From Lentisphaeria bacterium (GTDB lineage Bacteria > Verrucomicrobiota > Lentisphaeria > Victivallales > Victivallaceae): a stretch of 26,403 bases of DNA. Positions 23,366-26,403 of the stretch are shown here, in pieces. Numbering within the stretch: position 1 is the stretch's first letter; every line of letters begins with the position of its first letter. The stretch is taken from NCBI GenBank assembly GCA_900768515.1, contig CAAGDG010000095.1:1-26403 (forward strand), given 5' to 3'. The notes below the pieces were generated by a model that was not told where the DNA came from, made no database searches, and saw only the letters and a program-made list of their open reading frames with translations. The position numbers and the translations under genes are program-made.

Positions 23366-24646
23366 CGCTTCGTCGACCAGAAGCTGTTTGAGCTTGGCAA
23401 GCGCCTGATTCTGAATCTGCCGGACCCGCTCCCGGGTACGCCCAATCTCCTGACTGACCTCTTCGAGAGTCAGCGGCCGGTTGCCGCGCAAACCGAAACG
23501 CATTTCGAGAATCCGCCGTTCGCGTTCCTCCAGTTTTTCGAGCAGGTCCATCAGCCGGAACACCGACTCGACATCGCCCAGAATCTGGTCGGGAGTCATG
23601 GCGTGACGGTCCGGGATGATGTCCTGGAATTCGCCTTCCTCCCCCTGCTGGATCGGATCGTGCAGCGAGAAGGTCCGCAGATCGGCCAGCCGCAATCCGG
23701 CGACAGTGCGTTCGGAAAAATCGAGGTGTTCGGCGATCTCGGCGTCGGAGGGTTCGCGCCCCAGCTCCTCGGTCAGTTTCATCCGGACCGACTTGATCTT
23801 GTTGATTTTGCCGGCAGACTGCACCGGAATCCGGATGGTGCGGCTCTGGTTGGCGAGCGCCCGACGCATCGACTGCTTGATCCACCAGGCGGCATAGCTC
23901 GAAAATTTGGCGCCCTTGGCCGGATCGAATTTTTCGACCGCGCGCATCAGTCCGATATTCCCCTCGGAGATCAGATCGAGCAACGGCAGGCCGAGCCCTT
24001 TGAAATCGTGGGCGATTTTGACCACCAGCCGGAGGTTCGCTTTAATCAGCGTGGAACGGGCGTCCTCGTGACGGTCGTCATCGCTGCCGTGAATGGCATC
24101 GGCCAGTTCGGCCTCCTCCTTCTTATTGACCAGCGGAATCCGGGCGATTTCACCCATGTAAACCTTCATGGTATCGTTCTTGGTGCCGGCCAGGACTTTG
24201 GATTCGAGCGCGATTTTGCGGGCAGAATCCTTCTCCTGCTTGGTACGCGGCAACACTTCGCCCTCGGCGGTTTTGCGACGGCGGGGCTTCGCCTCGGGTT
24301 CGGAGGCGACAGAGTCACTGCGGACGGATTCCGCCGGCCTGGCCGTTTTTTTCGGGGTGAATTTGGTCGGAGGAGCCTCCACCTTTTTGATCACCAGTTT
24401 CCGGAATTTGGTCCCGGCCAGCGGCTCCGGACTCGGGCCGCCATCCTGCTGTTCTTCCGGCTCCTCCGGCAGCGGCGGCAGCTCCGGGAGAACTGCGGCG
24501 ACGGCGGCGGCAGCGTCTGCGGAGTTCTTTTTCGTCGAGGAGCTTTTCTTTGCCGTCGTAGCCCCCACGGTTTTCTTCTCCTCCGCCGAGGCACCGGCGG
24601 CCCGAACCGCCCCGGCGGAACGGGACGCTGCTTTTTTCTCTGCCAT
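23348..24646 (-). CDS. Sigma-70 family RNA polymerase sigma factor (group 1 or 2)
   Basis: The 432-residue protein starts with about 150 residues of Ala/Lys/Glu/Pro-rich low complexity. Then follow region 1.2 (MKVYMGEIARIPLVNKKEE), region 2 (about 198-274, LIKANLRLVVKIA to ALANQSRTIRIP, including AAWWIKQ in the -10 recognition helix area), region 3 (VQSAGKINKIKSVR) and region 4 with the -35 recognition helix-turn-helix LTLEEVSQEIGRTRERVRQIQNQAL (start about 392). The intact regions 1.2 to 4 mean a housekeeping or RpoS/SigA-like factor, not ECF. SMRRALANQ departs from the usual AITRAIADQ of primary factors, so I leave rpoD unassigned. The ATG at 24646 has AAGGA nine nucleotides upstream. Monocistronic; divergent from mfd. 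Confidence 0.9.
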   Translation of the reverse strand: MAEKKAASRSAGAVRAAGASAEEKKTVGATTAKKSSSTKKNSADAAAAVAAVLPELPPLPEEPEEQQDGGPSPEPLAGTKFRKLVIKKVEAPPTKFTPKKTARPAESVRSDSVASEPEAKPRRRKTAEGEVLPRTKQEKDSARKIALESKVLAGTKNDTMKVYMGEIARIPLVNKKEEAELADAIHGSDDDRHEDARSTLIKANLRLVVKIAHDFKGLGLPLLDLISEGNIGLMRAVEKFDPAKGAKFSSYAAWWIKQSMRRALANQSRTIRIPVQSAGKINKIKSVRMKLTEELGREPSDAEIAEHLDFSERTVAGLRLADLRTFSLHDPIQQGEEGEFQDIIPDRHAMTPDQILGDVESVFRLMDLLEKLEERERRILEMRFGLRGNRPLTLEEVSQEIGRTRERVRQIQNQALAKLKQLLVDEAGFAAD

Positions 24647-24851
24647 GAACGAAATCCTTCCATTTCCATTCCGTTTCCCGGCCGGAACCGGGAACGAAAA
24701 TATGGAAACGTTTAAAAATTTTAAAAAATTCCGGTAAAAATGCCGGATGCCACTACCATTTTGGCCAAACCGGCTTATACTAAGGAATATGAAAGACGAC
24801 AGAAAGTTTTCCGCTTTCACTGCCGACAATTCCATAAATTTAACAATTTAT
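24647..24851. other. AT-rich divergent intergenic region between the sigma factor gene and mfd
   Basis: This 205-bp gap contains long A/T runs (24713-24738) and a small hairpin, TCCGG/CCGGA on the minus strand (24730-24747) followed by AATTTTTT, which could act as a weak leader terminator or pause site for the sigma gene. A TATACT at 24776-24781 has no good -35 partner. I could not assign a promoter for either gene with confidence. Confidence 0.4.
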
Positions 24852-26403
24852 ATGATTTCCAGCAAAAATCAAGCCGGTTCCAACGGGAACTGGAAAAAAA
24901 TCATTAAAAAATACCTGACTTCTCCGGGACCGGAAAACTTCTCCCTCTCCGGAGTCGATCCCGCCTGTGCCGCCCTCGAGGTGCTGCGGGCGGCGGCCGC
25001 TTCCCGAACCGTGCTCATCACCGCCGCGCCGGAGCTCAATCTGGCCGACCGGATCGCCGATGAAGTCGGGGAACTGGCCGCCATCGCCGAAATCCCGATC
25101 CGAATTCTGCAGATTCCGGAGTGCGGACGTGGAAAACTGCTGTTCCCCGGCGGCGAGGCGGGACGGGCACGCGCCCTCAACGCCGCGCTGACCGGAACCT
25201 TCGACCTGATCATCGGCAGCGTCCACGCGCTGACCGCCCCCGCGCCTCCGCCGGAGGAGACGCGCTCCGCCGCGCTGCTCCTGCGGCCCGGGCTGGAACT
25301 CCCGCTTCAAACGCTGGTCGAAAAACTGGTCCGGCTCGATTACGACGACGAATATGAAGCGACCGTCTCAGGAGAGTTCGCCCGGCGCGGCGGGCTGGTC
25401 GATCTTTTCAGTCCCGCCCACGATTTTCCCTGCCGGGTGGAGTTCTTCGGCGACACGGTCGATTCGCTCCGCGCCTTCGACCCGCGGACCCAGCGTTCCA
25501 CCGGAACGATTTCCGAATACCGGGTGATCGGAAGAGCGGGAATCACCGCCGGCGGCGCGGCCACCGCGAACTTCTTCGACTATTTCCGGGAACGTCCCTT
25601 CCGACTGCTGGAGCTCTACCCCGCCGGAGGACGTGAACGGCTGGAGAAATATTCCGGCAGAAAGGCGCTCGAAACCCTTCGCTCCCAGGCGGACGCAGCC
25701 GCCGCGCGGGGAGATTACCTCGCCTTCTACGATGCCGCCGAAGGAGCGCTTCATCCCGAAGCTCTTCCGGCGAAGGTCCAGCCCGGGGTGCGCACCCCCG
25801 AAGGGGAACTCAATCCCGAGGCGCGGGCGGCCGCCGCGGAATTGAGCTTCCGGATGCTTCAGGAAGAGCTGGAGCGGGCCGGACAAGTACCGTTCACCAT
25901 CGCGGTGACCGCCCCCCGCGAAGAGAGCCTGCCGGCGCTGCGGCGCTGGTGTGAGCGTTCCGGATTCGATACCGCTTCATTGCATTTCGATGTCGCCCGG
26001 TTCAGTTCCGGTTTCTCGCTGCCCACGGAAAAACTGCTGCTCCTGACCGAATCCGAACTGGTTGCCGCCGGATTCACCCGCGACGGCCTCAAACCGGCAG
26101 GAACCGTCCCGACTCCGCCGCCGCCGCCACCGGAACCGCCCCGGGAATTTTCACTGGCGGAACTGGATGAAGGCGACTACGCGGTCCACCTCGACCACGG
26201 CATCGGCATCTTCCGCGGCTTCAAAACCCTGACCGGAAGGGACGGACTCTCCCGCGAGGTGCTGGTTCTGGAGTACGCCGACGACCAGCTGCTCTACGTG
26301 CCGCTGCTGCAGGCGTACAAGGTGAGCCGCTACCTCGGCGCGGCGGGGAAGATACGGCTTCACCGGCTCGGCGGCGTCCGCTGGGACCGCGACAAGGAGA
26401 GCG
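24852..26403 (+). CDS. mfd: Transcription-repair coupling factor Mfd, N-terminal part (runs off the window)
   Basis: An open frame of 517 codons from ATG 24852 reaches the window end without a stop. The first part is the UvrB-like module (domains 1-2), with YEATVSGEFARRGGLVDLFS and CRVEFFGDTVDSLRAFDP at about 168-210. After a proline-rich linker (about 421-430) comes the CarD-like RNA polymerase interaction domain, DEGDYAVHLDHGIGIFRG then REVLVLEYADDQLLYVP (about 439-488). The translocase motor lies beyond the window. Mfd removes stalled polymerase and recruits UvrA. The start is uncertain: ATG 24852 has no Shine-Dalgarno. An in-frame ATG at 24789 has AAGGA only two bases upstream and would add 21 codons of AT-rich, unusual usage. 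It is divergent from the sigma factor gene. Confidence 0.93.
   Translation, partial: MISSKNQAGSNGNWKKIIKKYLTSPGPENFSLSGVDPACAALEVLRAAAASRTVLITAAPELNLADRIADEVGELAAIAEIPIRILQIPECGRGKLLFPGGEAGRARALNAALTGTFDLIIGSVHALTAPAPPPEETRSAALLLRPGLELPLQTLVEKLVRLDYDDEYEATVSGEFARRGGLVDLFSPAHDFPCRVEFFGDTVDSLRAFDPRTQRSTGTISEYRVIGRAGITAGGAATANFFDYFRERPFRLLELYPAGGRERLEKYSGRKALETLRSQADAAAARGDYLAFYDAAEGALHPEALPAKVQPGVRTPEGELNPEARAAAAELSFRMLQEELERAGQVPFTIAVTAPREESLPALRRWCERSGFDTASLHFDVARFSSGFSLPTEKLLLLTESELVAAGFTRDGLKPAGTVPTPPPPPPEPPREFSLAELDEGDYAVHLDHGIGIFRGFKTLTGRDGLSREVLVLEYADDQLLYVPLLQAYKVSRYLGAAGKIRLHRLGGVRWDRDKES

Overview
The window is a compact, GC-rich stretch of bacterial chromosome. It shows strong GGAGG-type ribosome binding sites, short gene gaps and several tail-to-tail overlaps. 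Gene content is mostly housekeeping: ribosomal protein S15, sigma-70 factor, Mfd, RsmE, glucose-6-phosphate isomerase, aconitase, uracil-DNA glycosylase. To this are added a cytoplasmic GH2 beta-galactosidase, a Leptospira-like citramalate synthase, a short-form aconitase, an OlsB/OlsA-like acyltransferase pair and a lipoprotein, which points to a diderm. This mix fits a Lentisphaerota/Victivallis-like gut bacterium, but that is an inference from memory of gene style; no 16S gene is present. I saw no insertion sequence, prophage, CRISPR array or tRNA.

Layout. 40-453 (-): single-domain response regulator, divergent from a J-domain protein (562-1392, +) that runs 82 bp antisense into rsmE. 5013-1311 (-): P-loop ATPase, pgi and rsmE, behind a near-consensus promoter. 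6913-5204 (-): olsB-like N-acyltransferase and plsC/olsA-like acyltransferase. 7073-10092 (+): promoter, Leu/Ile-rich leader peptide, attenuator, citramalate synthase and a coupled lipoprotein. 13377-10064 (-): potassium uptake operon (TrkH/KtrB channel, KtrA/TrkA regulator, HAMP-like membrane protein). 13556-14443 (+): ribokinase-family sugar kinase. 16426-14440 (-): amino-acid-dehydrogenase-like oxidoreductase and a DUF1848 protein. 16566-17008 (+): rpsO with a structured leader and a perfect terminator. 20230-17108 (-): lacZ with its own promoter and terminator. 20395-23077 (+): aconitase and ung. 24646-23348 (-): sigma factor, with its 3' end duplicated downstream. 24852-26403 (+): the start of mfd, cut by the window edge.

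The most notable find is a complete transcription-attenuation leader in front of the citramalate synthase gene. It has a 34-residue peptide with a Leu-Leu-Leu-Ile-Thr-Ile-Gly-Ile run, a hairpin, a competing antiterminator pairing and an intrinsic terminator. This is the architecture of the E. coli ilv and leu leaders, and its codons match the pathway. Candidate promoters across the window share a TTGC-type -35 box and a TATATT or TATTTT -10 box at 16-17 bp spacing.
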